NCBI GenBank assembly: GCA_002385485.1 | Contig: DGDP01000122.1 | Span: 15,635 to 34,775, forward strand | Source: Acetomicrobium sp. UBA3949 | GTDB lineage: Bacteria > Synergistota > Synergistia > Synergistales > Acetomicrobiaceae | Reading direction: 5' to 3' | DNA: 19,141 bases | In this document: one piece after another, positions 1 through 8,566 of the stretch | How the letters are laid out: the number at the start of each line of letters is the position of its first letter | Position numbering within the stretch: position 1 is the stretch's first letter | Notes under the pieces: model-generated | Told to the model about the DNA's origin: nothing | The model's database searches: none | The model's input: only the letters and a program-made list of their open reading frames with translations | Translations under genes and position numbers: made by a program

Positions 1-782
1 CGGACAACCCCGCCATATCGGGCATAACGATGGACGTAGAGGAAGGTCGGTGGGTTTCGGTCGTAGGAGACAACGGATCGGGCAAGTCTACCCTGGCAAA
101 GCAATTGAACGCCCTGCTGGTGCCAACGCGGGGCGTTTGTTTTGTCATGGGCAAGGATACCAAAGACCCATCCCTGCAATGGGAAATCAGAAAAGACGTC
201 AGCATGGTCTTTCAAAACCCGGAAAATCAGATAGTCGCCTCTGTGGTCGAAGAAGAGGTCGCCTTCGGACCCGAAAATTTGGGACTTACGAGCGTGGAAA
301 TTGAAGAGCGGGTGAGGTGGGCCTTGAAGGTTACAGGCCTTTTTGAGTTTGCGCATAGGCCAACTTATGCCCTTTCCGGCGGGCAAAAGCAGCGGCTTGC
401 TCTTGCAGGAGCGCTTGCCATGAAGCCCAGATGCATTGTCCTCGATGAGGCGACCAGCATGTTGGACCCAGAAGGAAGAAAGGATTTGGTCGAAGTTTTA
501 ACCAGATTGCACCACGAAGGGATGACGGTGGTCATGATTACCCACAGATTGGAGGAGATACTGTTTTCCGATCTCACGGCCGTGCTCTCCCGGGGTAAAT
601 TGGCCTTCTACGGAGAGACGAAAGACCTTTTGGATAGCACGACCTTTGCTCTATTGGGTATCAAAGAGCCCCCCTTGTTTAAGTTGTGGCGCAACTTGAA
701 GTCCAGGGGGTTGCTCGAAGAATCTACCTATCCCACTGTTCGGAATATGGTCGAAGACCTGGTGGAAAGGCTATGTCTATAA
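1..782 (+). CDS. ecfA1: Energy-coupling factor transporter ATP-binding protein EcfA1 (5' end outside window)
   Basis: ATPase subunit of an ECF-type vitamin/micronutrient importer; with EcfA2 it forms the cytoplasmic ATPase pair that drives the EcfT membrane scaffold. Visible ABC motifs, numbered from the Met codon at 30: Walker A GDNGSGKST (13-21), Q-loop VFQNPENQ, signature LSGGQKQRLALA, Walker B IVLDEATSMLDP and H-loop ITHR. The reading frame is open upstream of that Met to the window edge and encodes DNPAISGIT, the expected family sequence, so the gene is 5'-truncated by the window and the Met at 30 is internal. The DEATSMLDP form and first position in the operon favour EcfA1 over EcfA2. 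It overlaps ecfA2 by 10 bases, suggesting translational coupling. No substrate-binding S component lies in the window, so the substrate cannot be named. Confidence 0.93.
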   Translation, partial: DNPAISGITMDVEEGRWVSVVGDNGSGKSTLAKQLNALLVPTRGVCFVMGKDTKDPSLQWEIRKDVSMVFQNPENQIVASVVEEEVAFGPENLGLTSVEIEERVRWALKVTGLFEFAHRPTYALSGGQKQRLALAGALAMKPRCIVLDEATSMLDPEGRKDLVEVLTRLHHEGMTVVMITHRLEEILFSDLTAVLSRGKLAFYGETKDLLDSTTFALLGIKEPPLFKLWRNLKSRGLLEESTYPTVRNMVEDLVERLCL

Positions 783-1624
783 AGGTATGCAACGTAAGTT
801 ATGTATATCATAGGGATACTCCCCTGGAGACGGTTTCGCTTCGGGATGTCTCGTTCGATGTCGATCCTGGAGAATGGATAGCCGTTGTGGGGCATACGGG
901 GAGCGGAAAGACCACTCTGGCCCAAATGCTCAATGGGTTGCTTTTCCCCACGTCGGGAGAAGTCGTCGTCGACGGGTTAAAGCTCTATCCCAAGGCTCCT
1001 CATCTAAAGTCCCTTCGAAGAAAGGTAGGTCTCGTATTTCAATACCCTGAGCATCAACTGTTTGCCGAAACCGTATTGGACGAGATGATGTATGCTCCCA
1101 AAAACTTCGGCATCCCCGAAGATGAAGCGAGGAGAAATATCGAAAAGACTCTCGAGCTTTTCGATCTCGACGAAAATGTGCTTTCAAAAAATCCCTTTGA
1201 ACTGTCGGGAGGACAGAGAAGAAAGGTCGCTCTTGCTTCGATAATGGTGGTAGAGCCTGACTATCTCGTTTTGGACGAACCGACGGCAGGGTTGGATTGG
1301 AAGGGGAGGGAAGCACTGTTTTCAATACTTGAGGACTTCAGAACTAAAGGGACCGCGATCGTGCAAATAACCCACGACATCGAGATGGTTTTGGATCACT
1401 GTGACAAGCTGTTGGTGCTCGAGAATGGGAGAAAAAAGCTGTGGGGAACGCCCGCAGAAGCGATAGAGGAGCTGGCCGAAAAGCCGGTAAAGGGCCTTGT
1501 CCTTCCCGAGGTCTTGGAGTTTGCCCATTCACTGAGAAATGCTGGACTGAACGTGCCCTTGACGTGGGATGAGAAGTCCTTGCTTGAAGCCATAGAAAGG
1601 GAGGTTTCTTCGTGCATTTCCTAG
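773..1624 (+). CDS. ecfA2: Energy-coupling factor transporter ATP-binding protein EcfA2
   Basis: Second ATPase of the ECF importer, 283 residues, the usual length. Walker A GHTGSGKTT (40-48), Q-loop VFQYPEHQ (88-95), signature LSGGQRRKVALA (144-155), Walker B YLVLDEPTAGLD (164-175) and H-loop ITHD are all present. The frame is open further upstream, but the start at ATG 773 gives the expected N-terminus MSIKVCNVSY and follows GGTGGAAAGG; this places it 10 bases inside the end of ecfA1. The classic DEPTAGLD Walker B supports the A2 assignment. It overlaps ecfT by 13 bases, so the three transporter genes are probably made from one message in fixed ratio. Confidence 0.94.
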   Translation: MSIKVCNVSYVYHRDTPLETVSLRDVSFDVDPGEWIAVVGHTGSGKTTLAQMLNGLLFPTSGEVVVDGLKLYPKAPHLKSLRRKVGLVFQYPEHQLFAETVLDEMMYAPKNFGIPEDEARRNIEKTLELFDLDENVLSKNPFELSGGQRRKVALASIMVVEPDYLVLDEPTAGLDWKGREALFSILEDFRTKGTAIVQITHDIEMVLDHCDKLLVLENGRKKLWGTPAEAIEELAEKPVKGLVLPEVLEFAHSLRNAGLNVPLTWDEKSLLEAIEREVSSCIS

Positions 1625-2424
1625 AGCATCTTTCCTTGGGACAGTACGTCCCCGCTAAATCTTTCATCCATTCGTTGGACCCAAGGAGCAAAGTTCTGGC
1701 CGTCATGTTTTTGATCACCTCTGTTTTTCTGGCGAACACTACTCTGTGGCCTTACGTCATATGGTTTGTCTTGATCGTCATTATCAGCTCCTTGAGTAAT
1801 ATATCTTTTAAGACGGTCGTGACGTCGACGAGGCCCGTGCTAATATTGATCGTATTTACCCTGGCGATAAACCTGTTTTTCGCCGACGGCAGGGAGTTGT
1901 TCAGGATAGCCTTCATTTCAATTACCGAGGAAGGTCTCTTGACGGGAATTAAAATGGGCCTAAGGCTTTTTTACCTAGTATTGTTTGCCAATATAACGAT
2001 GATGACTACAAGCCCGATAGAGCTTTCCGACGGCATCGAGTCTTTGCTCTCGCCTTTCAAGCGTTACGGGCTTCCCGCCCATGAATTTGCCATGATGATG
2101 ACAATAGCCCTGCGGTTCATACCGACCCTCTTGGACGAAACGGACAGGATAATGAAGGCCCAGCTTGCCCGTGGAGCCGATCTGGACAGCGGCGGAATTA
2201 TAAAGAGGTTTAAGGCTTTGATCCCTGTGCTGGTGCCTCTTTTTGTGATCGTATTCCAAAGAGCCGAAGAACTTGCCGTAGCAATGGAGGCCAGATGTTA
2301 CAGGGGCGACTATGGCAGAAGCAGGATGAGGCCGCTCATGTGGGGTGTCTGTGACAGCCTTTATTTGAGTGCCATTCTTTTTATCTCAGCAAGCGGGGTG
2401 ATTTTGGATAGGTGGATACTATAG
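1612..2424 (+). CDS. ecfT: Energy-coupling factor transporter transmembrane protein EcfT
   Basis: Membrane scaffold of the ECF importer, 270 residues. Hydrophobic segments are visible around 27-60 (one or two helices), 74-91, 115-130, 158-174, 202-216 and 245-266. The two coupling-helix motifs that contact the ATPases are seen as ARG (186-188) and ARCYRG (227-232), characteristic of EcfT. The start is GTG 1612, after AGGGAGG about 8 bases upstream, and lies inside the end of ecfA2. The order ecfA1-ecfA2-ecfT-truA matches the widespread arrangement known from Firmicutes, where several unlinked S components share one module (group II); by inference this module is also shared. Confidence 0.93.
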   Translation: MHFLEHLSLGQYVPAKSFIHSLDPRSKVLAVMFLITSVFLANTTLWPYVIWFVLIVIISSLSNISFKTVVTSTRPVLILIVFTLAINLFFADGRELFRIAFISITEEGLLTGIKMGLRLFYLVLFANITMMTTSPIELSDGIESLLSPFKRYGLPAHEFAMMMTIALRFIPTLLDETDRIMKAQLARGADLDSGGIIKRFKALIPVLVPLFVIVFQRAEELAVAMEARCYRGDYGRSRMRPLMWGVCDSLYLSAILFISASGVILDRWIL

Positions 2425-3218
2425 GTCGTTTTGCTGCGCTGCTATCCTATAATGGCTCTGCCTTTCACGGCTTCCAGAGGCAGAAAGACCTGCCCACCGT
2501 GGAATTGGCTCTGGAAGAAGCTTTGAACCTGCTTGATAAAAAGGGAAGAAGAGTGAAGGTGACAGGAGCCGGAAGAACTGACAGGGGAGTGCATGCCTTG
2601 GGGCAGGTAGTTCATTTTGACATCTCCTGGTCCCACGGCCCTGCTGCTTTGAGAAAAGCACTGGAGGCAAATTTGCCTACCTCCATAGGCATATATGAAG
2701 TAGTTCCTGTGGACTTTACCTTCCACGCTAGAAAGAGCGCCCTATGGAGAAGATATGCCTATTTTATCTGGAAAGGCGATTGCAGACTTCCCCATTTAGA
2801 CAGATATGTCTGGTGGAACCGAAGAGGCTGGGACATGGACTTGGCGAAGGAGTTTTTAACGAAGATAAAGGGTTTCCACGATTTTGGAGCCTTTTGCAGA
2901 AAGGCCGATCGTCCTTCCGATGCGAGGCGTACTATAATGGAAGCCGGAATCGAAGAAAAGGGTCCCCTTTTGAAGATTTCCGTAACGGGGAGGTCTTTCC
3001 TGACGAATATGGTAAGGATAATCGTTGGTACAATGGATGAGATAGCGACGGGGAGAAAAAGCTTGGAGGAGATCTGTCGTCTCTTGGATGGCGGCTCTCG
3101 TGATGAAGCGGGTCCTACGGCTCCTGCGGAGGGCTTGTTTCTGTGGGAAGTTCGCTACGATCCCATGCCCTTCGGTTGCGAAGAATACAACGCTGTAACA
3201 GTCAATTTTATTCTTTAA
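2412..3218 (+). CDS. truA: tRNA pseudouridine(38-40) synthase TruA
   Basis: Converts uridine to pseudouridine at positions 38-40 of the tRNA anticodon stem. The catalytic segment GAGRTDRGVHALGQ (52-65) holds the active-site Asp57. Other family motifs are YNGSAFHGFQRQ near the N-terminus, CRKADRPSDARRTI and FLTNMVRIIVGTM. Length 268 residues is normal. GTG 2412 overlaps the end of ecfT by 13 bases and follows an AGG-type ribosome site; no better start is seen. Linkage of truA behind ecfT is common in bacteria and reflects a shared operon rather than a shared function. Confidence 0.95.
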   Translation: MDTIGRFAALLSYNGSAFHGFQRQKDLPTVELALEEALNLLDKKGRRVKVTGAGRTDRGVHALGQVVHFDISWSHGPAALRKALEANLPTSIGIYEVVPVDFTFHARKSALWRRYAYFIWKGDCRLPHLDRYVWWNRRGWDMDLAKEFLTKIKGFHDFGAFCRKADRPSDARRTIMEAGIEEKGPLLKISVTGRSFLTNMVRIIVGTMDEIATGRKSLEEICRLLDGGSRDEAGPTAPAEGLFLWEVRYDPMPFGCEEYNAVTVNFIL

Positions 3219-3239
3219 GGCAAAAGGAGGTTACCTCAA

Positions 3240-4280
3240 GTGTTGGGTTTAGATATAGGCATAGATTTAGGAACGGCGACAATATTGATCTATGTAAAGG
3301 GAAAGGGCGTGATTATGAGAGAGCCGTCGGTGGTGGCAATAGATCAGAACAACAACAAGATCTTGGCCGTTGGCTCTGAGGCCAAGAGAATGCTCGGTAG
3401 GACTCCGGGGAACGTCGTAGCCGTTCGACCGCTTCAAAGCGGGGTCATAGCCAACTATACCATGACAGAGGCCATGATAAGGCACTTCCTGAAAAAGACC
3501 ATGTCGGGATTGAACAAATTTTTGCGCCATCGCGTGATGATAGGCGTTCCCTCGGGAGCTACAGACGTGGAAAGAAGGGCCGTTTTGGAGGCAGCCCTCG
3601 AAGTTGGCGCCAAGGAGGCCTACCTCATAGAAGAACCAATGGCTGCAGCTATTGGTGCAGGGCTGGCAGTAGAGGAACCGCGGGGCAACATGGTGGTGGA
3701 CGTAGGAGGCGGGACTTCGGATATAGCCGTAATATCCCTGGGAGGGCTCGTAGTGGCCGAGTCGCTGCGCATGGGCGGAGATGCCATGGATGAGGCGATA
3801 ATAAGGTACGTCAGAAAGAAATACAATTTGGAGATAGGGTCGCAAACGGCCGAGGCATTGAAGATAGCGATTGGCAACTGTTGCAATATCCCTGAGGAAG
3901 AAAAGAAGACGATGGCGGTCAAGGGCAGGGACGTAGTCCTCGGTCTCCCAAGGCAGGTAGAGTTGACTACAAACGATGTGAGGGAGGCAATAGAGGACAT
4001 AGTTTCGTCGATAATCAGGAGCATAAGGCGCGTACTGGAGCTAACGCCGGCGGAACTTTCTGCCGATATTATTGACAGGGGAATAGTGCTTACCGGGGGA
4101 GGAGCCCTCCTTAAGGGGCTTCCCGAGCTCATGCATGACCAGACGGGCATAAAGACCTACGTAGCCGACTCGCCCCATGAATGCGTAGCCCTGGGAACAG
4201 GAAAGGCTTTGGACGAACTAAAGGCCCTCAAAGAGTCGGGCTCGGTGTATTCGGCAATAAAGAAAAGTTCAGTGCGTTAG
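3240..4280 (+). CDS. mreB: Rod shape-determining protein, MreB/Mbl family
   Basis: Bacterial actin homologue that polymerises along the membrane and guides lateral wall synthesis. Actin-fold nucleotide motifs are visible: phosphate-1 loop DIGIDLGTATILIY at the N-terminus, phosphate-2 loop VVDVGGGTSDIAVISLGG, adenosine motif GIVLTGGGALLKGL, and the MreB stretch EAYLIEEPMAAAIGAG. Length 346 residues is normal. GTG 3240 is preceded by AAAAGGAGG 9 bases upstream. It sits 21 bases after truA and 43 bases before flgF. In Bacillus subtilis mbl is followed by flhO-flhP (flgF/flgG homologues), so this may be an Mbl-type paralogue rather than the principal MreB; mreC/mreD are not in the window. Confidence 0.9.
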   Translation: MLGLDIGIDLGTATILIYVKGKGVIMREPSVVAIDQNNNKILAVGSEAKRMLGRTPGNVVAVRPLQSGVIANYTMTEAMIRHFLKKTMSGLNKFLRHRVMIGVPSGATDVERRAVLEAALEVGAKEAYLIEEPMAAAIGAGLAVEEPRGNMVVDVGGGTSDIAVISLGGLVVAESLRMGGDAMDEAIIRYVRKKYNLEIGSQTAEALKIAIGNCCNIPEEEKKTMAVKGRDVVLGLPRQVELTTNDVREAIEDIVSSIIRSIRRVLELTPAELSADIIDRGIVLTGGGALLKGLPELMHDQTGIKTYVADSPHECVALGTGKALDELKALKESGSVYSAIKKSSVR

Positions 4281-4323
4281 TCTTAAAGATTGCATCTAAC
4301 AATTAAAGAAGGTGGTTATTTCT

Positions 4324-5094
4324 ATGTTTCGCGGACTTTATGGCGCCTCGTCGGCAATGCTTGTTCAGGAGAAGGTCATAGACGTCGCCTCTAATAACCT
4401 CGCAAACGTGGATACTGCAGGATTCAAAAGGAGGATTAGTGTCAACAAATCCTTCCCCGAGGTAATGATTGAAAGAAGGGAGGCTGTCGGGCCCTTTGAA
4501 AGGCAGGTTTATTGGCCCATAGGTTCAGCAAGCCTCAACGTGGTCTTGTCCGAGACAACCGTGGATCCCTCCGAGGGCCAAGTGATATCCACCGGCAATC
4601 CGCTGGATGTGGCCATTTCCGGCAGGGGCTTCTTTTCCCTTAGGGATGGAGCGGGAAACGTCTTTTATTCGAGAGCGGGGAACTTTACTTTAGATGCCAA
4701 CGGCTTTATTGTGAACCAGGAAGGTCTCACGCTCCTTGGCGACGGCGGCGTTCCCATAAACGCGGGTGATGCCTCTTCTGTGGCGATTGATGATAGGGGC
4801 ACCGTGGTGGCGGACGGCGAAATATTGGGTGCGGTTCAGCTTTTTGACTTCGCAAATCCAACCTATCTGCGAAACTACGGCAAAAACCTTTTTCAGGCAA
4901 ACGAAGCTTCTGGCGAACCGGTTTTGGTCGAAACACCTATGCTAGTGGGGGGAGCCCTGGAGAAATCCAATGTAAACGTCGTGCATGAAATGGTCAGGCT
5001 GATAGAAGGGCAGAGGGCTTATGAGGCATCGGCCAGGACGCTGGCCATGCAGGACGAGCAGACAGGATCTATGATAAACACCTTCGGAAGGTAG
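4324..5094 (+). CDS. flgF: Flagellar basal-body rod protein FlgF (FlhO-like)
   Basis: Proximal rod component of the flagellar axle, exported through the flagellar type III apparatus. The N-terminus MFRGLYGASSAMLVQEKVIDVASNNLANVDTAGFKRR is written here in part as ASNNLANVDTAGFKR, the rod/hook family signature; the C-terminal motif SNVNVVHEMVRLIEGQRAYEA is also present in the family form. Start ATG 4324 follows AGAAGGTGG and is preferred over the upstream GTG 4312. At 256 residues it is normal. It is followed 32 bases later by flgG. No own promoter is evident in the 43-base gap from mreB. Confidence 0.93.
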   Translation: MFRGLYGASSAMLVQEKVIDVASNNLANVDTAGFKRRISVNKSFPEVMIERREAVGPFERQVYWPIGSASLNVVLSETTVDPSEGQVISTGNPLDVAISGRGFFSLRDGAGNVFYSRAGNFTLDANGFIVNQEGLTLLGDGGVPINAGDASSVAIDDRGTVVADGEILGAVQLFDFANPTYLRNYGKNLFQANEASGEPVLVETPMLVGGALEKSNVNVVHEMVRLIEGQRAYEASARTLAMQDEQTGSMINTFGR

Positions 5095-5126
5095 TCATAA
5101 ATTTTTAAGTTTCAGGGGTGATAAAC

Positions 5127-5915
5127 ATGATACGCGCTTTATGGTCGGGTGCCACGGGGATGATTGCACAGCAATCGAACCTAGACGTAATATCTAACAA
5201 CCTCGCCAATGTAAACACAACGGGATATAAAAAGATTAGGGCCGAGTTCGAGGACCTGATCTACCAGATAGGGCGAGAGCCGGGAGCTCCCGTCGAGCCA
5301 GATTCGATGATACCCACAGGTGTTCAGGTAGGCCTCGGTACACGGCTCATTGGCACTAGCCGTATAATGAGCCCCGGTAACCTGCAGGTAACGGACAAAC
5401 CCTTCGATATAGCCATTGAGGGAGACGGCTTTTTTCAAGTTACGCTTCCCGATGGCACCATGGCCTACACCCGCGACGGAACTTGGCATGTCGACGGCGA
5501 CGGGCAGATAGTCACTTCCAACGGTTATCTCCTGGAGCCTCAGATCGCCATACCCGAGGACACCGTAGAAATCACCGTAAGCCCCACGGGTGAGGTCTAT
5601 GCAAGACAGGCAGGCGATGTAGAGCCCGACGAAATAGGACAAATAGAGCTTGCCCGATTCGTTAATCCCCAAGGCTTGAGGGCCATGGGCAAAAACCTCT
5701 TTTTGGAGACCCCTGCCAGCGGATTTCCCATATTGGGACAACCGGGCGAAGAGGGATTCGGGACGTTGCATCAGGGGGCTTTGGAAATGTCAAACGTTCA
5801 GGTCGTCGAGGAAATGGTGTCCATGATCGTTTCACAGCGAGCCTACGAGGCGAACTCGAAGACCATTCAGACTGCCGACGAACTCCTCCAAATAGCCAAC
5901 AACCTGAGGCGATAG
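5127..5915 (+). CDS. flgG: Flagellar distal rod protein FlgG
   Basis: Distal rod subunit that spans from the inner rod to the hook through the P and L rings. It carries the N-terminal signature VISNNLANVNTTGYKK, the DKPFDIAIEGDGFFQV segment typical of FlgG, and the C-terminal SNVQVVEEMVSMIVSQRAYE motif. Length 262 residues is almost exactly that of the enterobacterial protein. ATG 5127 follows AGGGGTGAT with good spacing; an in-frame GTG at 5118 overlaps that ribosome site and is unlikely. flgA begins 3 bases after the stop codon. Confidence 0.96.
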   Translation: MIRALWSGATGMIAQQSNLDVISNNLANVNTTGYKKIRAEFEDLIYQIGREPGAPVEPDSMIPTGVQVGLGTRLIGTSRIMSPGNLQVTDKPFDIAIEGDGFFQVTLPDGTMAYTRDGTWHVDGDGQIVTSNGYLLEPQIAIPEDTVEITVSPTGEVYARQAGDVEPDEIGQIELARFVNPQGLRAMGKNLFLETPASGFPILGQPGEEGFGTLHQGALEMSNVQVVEEMVSMIVSQRAYEANSKTIQTADELLQIANNLRR

Positions 5916-5918
5916 ATC

Positions 5919-6836
5919 ATGGCTCGGCAAAGGCCGAGGTTCGCTATTTTGGTTTTTCTCGCTGTAGTCTTTTTCGGCATATCTTTTTTTTGGAGAGCAG
6001 CTTCGGCCATAGCTCAAGGTGACGTAACCGTAAAGGTCGACGAAAGGCCAGTATTGCACGCTTTGCCCGATCTGTACCTGGGGGCCATATCGGAGATAAC
6101 AGGCGACGCCGTCTCTGGCCCCGGCGTTGCAAAGATAAAGATAGATATGAAGGGCAAGTCGGTCGTAACGAAAGATGTAATCATCGATTCGATAAAGTCT
6201 TCGGGGTTAAAGGGCGTGACTCTTTCCCTTATCATACCCGACAGGATCGAAACCCTCCGTGAGGATCCCTTAAATGCTGCCGTCAGGCGTCAAACGGGTT
6301 GGCCGTGGAAACTTAAAGTGACGGCACGGGACGATCTGGAAGGGGAATTAATCGAATTCTCCAGGATAAAACCGGGGATGAATAGGGTGACCGCAAAGGT
6401 CAGGCTCGAAGACGGGTCCGTGAGGTATAAGCGCTTCGACGTGAGCTGGATTGCCCCTCTTTTTACGGCAAGGACGCGTATTGATTTCGACAGCACCTTG
6501 GAGCTTTCTCACATCGCAATTCAAACATCCAAATACGAAGGCGGAGATATCCCCCAATCCGTCGACGAAATTTTGGGCAAAAAGCTGAAGACCAATCTTG
6601 AGGCAGGAAGTCCTATTCATCTTTATGACGTGGAGCCTTTATACCTGGTCAAAAGGGGCGACAGGGTGCGCCTTTATGTAAAGAGTGGAACTGTATCCGT
6701 AGAGACAGTTGCCAAGGCCCTTGATTGCGGGGCATTAGGCGATATTATAAGGGTGATTAATTTGGACAGCCGCAGGACCATCTCGGCGAAAGTGGCAGGC
6801 AAAGGGGCGGTTGTCGCAAAGGAGGCAAACCCATGA
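5919..6836 (+). CDS. flgA: Flagellar P-ring assembly chaperone FlgA
   Basis: Periplasmic chaperone that helps FlgI assemble into the P ring around the rod. A signal peptide is visible: charged MARQRPR, hydrophobic core around 9-25, then a small-residue region ending near AIAQG. The C-terminal half contains a SAF/FlgA-type segment (about 195-300) with LVKRGDRVRLYVKSGTVSV and an ending rich in Gly/Lys, as in the family. Length is 305 residues. The signal-peptide codons include an in-frame run of eight T's at 5984-5991. Starts 3 bases after flgG and overlaps flgH as ATGA. Confidence 0.85.
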   Translation: MARQRPRFAILVFLAVVFFGISFFWRAASAIAQGDVTVKVDERPVLHALPDLYLGAISEITGDAVSGPGVAKIKIDMKGKSVVTKDVIIDSIKSSGLKGVTLSLIIPDRIETLREDPLNAAVRRQTGWPWKLKVTARDDLEGELIEFSRIKPGMNRVTAKVRLEDGSVRYKRFDVSWIAPLFTARTRIDFDSTLELSHIAIQTSKYEGGDIPQSVDEILGKKLKTNLEAGSPIHLYDVEPLYLVKRGDRVRLYVKSGTVSVETVAKALDCGALGDIIRVINLDSRRTISAKVAGKGAVVAKEANP

Positions 6837-7405
6837 AAAAGTTGATATATTTAGTATGTTCTATCTTTCTCTTTTTTTATGCGGGCTCCGCAGGTGCCCA
6901 ATCCCTCTGGCAGGACGGCGCCAACCTTTACGCCGACCCGAGGCCTTCCCGTGTAGGCGATATAGTCACTGTCATCGTGGATGAAAGTTTGAGCGCCAAT
7001 GATGAGGCCAATACGGATCTGACGAAAGAAATAGATCACGGAGTAGATGACGGAACGGGTATTTTCGATTTTATTCGCAGGTTTGGAGTCAGTGCCAATA
7101 CTGATATGTCTGGCGACACCAGCACGGAGAGGGATTATTCCTTGTATACTACCGTAAGCTGCATGGTGACCGAAGTTCAGGAAAACGGCAATCTAGTCAT
7201 AGAGGGCTACAGGGATTTGAAAACCCACGACGAAACGCTGAAGCTTACTTTGCGTGGGGTGATCAGGCCTAAAGATGTGTCCTACGACAACACTATATCG
7301 AGCACTAAAATGGCAAACCCGGAGCTTTTGGTGGAGGGAAAGGGATCCCTTTCCCGGGTACAAAAGCCGGGACTGATCACGCAAATCCTGCAGGCGCTTT
7401 TTTAG
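6833..7405 (+). CDS. flgH: Flagellar L-ring protein FlgH
   Basis: Subunit of the outer-membrane L ring. Family landmarks are SLWQDGANLYADPRPSRVGDIVTVIVDE near the start of the mature protein (seen as SLWQDG, RVGDIVTVIVDE), then ENGNLVIEGYRD, GVIRPKDVS and DNTISSTKMA. Length 190 residues is shorter than the roughly 230 of enterobacteria. The N-terminus looks like a signal-peptidase I type ending GSAGA-QS; no LxxC lipobox is visible, whereas the classic FlgH is a lipoprotein. ATG 6833 overlaps the flgA stop as ATGA and follows AAGGAGG. Confidence 0.9.
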   Translation: MKKLIYLVCSIFLFFYAGSAGAQSLWQDGANLYADPRPSRVGDIVTVIVDESLSANDEANTDLTKEIDHGVDDGTGIFDFIRRFGVSANTDMSGDTSTERDYSLYTTVSCMVTEVQENGNLVIEGYRDLKTHDETLKLTLRGVIRPKDVSYDNTISSTKMANPELLVEGKGSLSRVQKPGLITQILQALF

Positions 7406-7441
7406 AGAAAATCGGGAAAATCGGAAGAGGGTGCAATTTCA

Positions 7442-8566
7442 ATGTTTCGGCGTTTATATAAGGTTGTTTTTTGTTTTCTCTGTGTTTTCGGTATTTTGGG
7501 TGCCATTCTTGTCGAAAGCGAAGCGAATGAGCTTGCTCCAAGTGTACGACTGAAGGACCTGGCAGTGGTTGAGGGCGCCAGGAGCAACCAGTTGACGGGC
7601 ATAGGCCTCGTCGTCGGTTTGCCCGGGACGGGCGACAGGAGCGGAATGGCAATGCGCATGATCAGGAATATGGCAGAACAATACGGCCTTTCTCTTGGCA
7701 CCAGGGAGATACGATCTAGGAATGTGGCTGCCGTGACTGTGACGTGCAATCTTCCTCCTTTCACCAGAGAGGGTCAGACGGTAGATGTATTGGTAAGCAC
7801 CCTTGGTGACGCCAAAAGCCTCGACGGCGGGGTGTTGCTCCAAACGCCCCTTAAGGCGGCCAATGGCAACGTCTATGCCGTGGCCCAGGGTCCCGTGACG
7901 ACGGGAGGGTTTGCCGCGGGGGGAGCTGCCACCCAGGTGTCGAAAAACATCACCACTACTGGAAGAATACCGGGGGGAGCAATTGTCGAGCGGGACGTTC
8001 CCATGGAATATGCAAGCGACTCAAAGCTTTCACTCCTCCTTCGCCAGCCCGATTTCACCACGGCTCAACGTTTGGCCTTATCTATAAATAACAAATTCGG
8101 ACAGATTGCGGTGCCCCTGGATGCTGCGAGGGTGGAAGTGGCCTTTCCGCCGGCCTACGCACAATATCCAGCCAGTTTTGTCGCCTCCCTTGAACAGCTC
8201 GAGGTCAGGCCAGATTCAGTGGCCAGAGTTGTCGTAAACGAGCGAACGGGAACGGTCGTGATGGGAGGAAACGTGAAGATCAGCGCCGTCGCAGTAACTC
8301 ACGGAAATCTGACGGTCGCTGTGGCCGAGGCACCCCAGGTGGTACAGCCCGAACCCTTTGCGGGAGGACAGACGGCAGTAGTTCCCAGGACGGAAGTCGC
8401 CGTCGAAGAACAGCAGGGCAGGGTTATATCCATGCCTGCCACGGCAACGGTGACCGAGCTTGTAGATGCTTTAAATTCCATCGGAGCAACTCCCAGAGAC
8501 GTCATAACCATACTCCAGGCCATCAACGAAGCAGGCGCCCTTCACGGCGAACTGGTGGTGATGTGA
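7442..8566 (+). CDS. flgI: Flagellar P-ring protein FlgI
   Basis: Periplasmic subunit of the P ring, which encircles the rod in the peptidoglycan layer. Signal peptide with hydrophobic core around 6-24, mature part starting near EANELAPSVRLKDLA. Family motifs seen: GIGLVVGLPGTGDRSG, NVAAVTVTCNLPPF, DVLVSTLGDAKSLDGG, VVVNERTGTVVMGG, and the C-terminal AINEAGALHGELVVM. Length 374 residues matches the family. ATG 7442 is preceded by GAAGAGGGTG about 8 bases upstream. Its stop overlaps the start of flgJ. Confidence 0.96.
   Translation: MFRRLYKVVFCFLCVFGILGAILVESEANELAPSVRLKDLAVVEGARSNQLTGIGLVVGLPGTGDRSGMAMRMIRNMAEQYGLSLGTREIRSRNVAAVTVTCNLPPFTREGQTVDVLVSTLGDAKSLDGGVLLQTPLKAANGNVYAVAQGPVTTGGFAAGGAATQVSKNITTTGRIPGGAIVERDVPMEYASDSKLSLLLRQPDFTTAQRLALSINNKFGQIAVPLDAARVEVAFPPAYAQYPASFVASLEQLEVRPDSVARVVVNERTGTVVMGGNVKISAVAVTHGNLTVAVAEAPQVVQPEPFAGGQTAVVPRTEVAVEEQQGRVISMPATATVTELVDALNSIGATPRDVITILQAINEAGALHGELVVM

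Noticed and set aside
30..32. ATG at 30 as the true start of EcfA1
   Set aside because: The frame is open to the window edge and encodes expected ABC-transporter N-terminal sequence before this Met.
4062..4069. GCCGATAT as a further sigma-28 -10 element upstream of flgF
   Set aside because: It lies inside mreB coding sequence and has no TAAA-type -35 element at the right distance.
3267..4150. Antisense reading frames of 192 and 176 codons opposite mreB
   Set aside because: Composition shadows of a conserved actin-family gene; no ribosome site or family motif.
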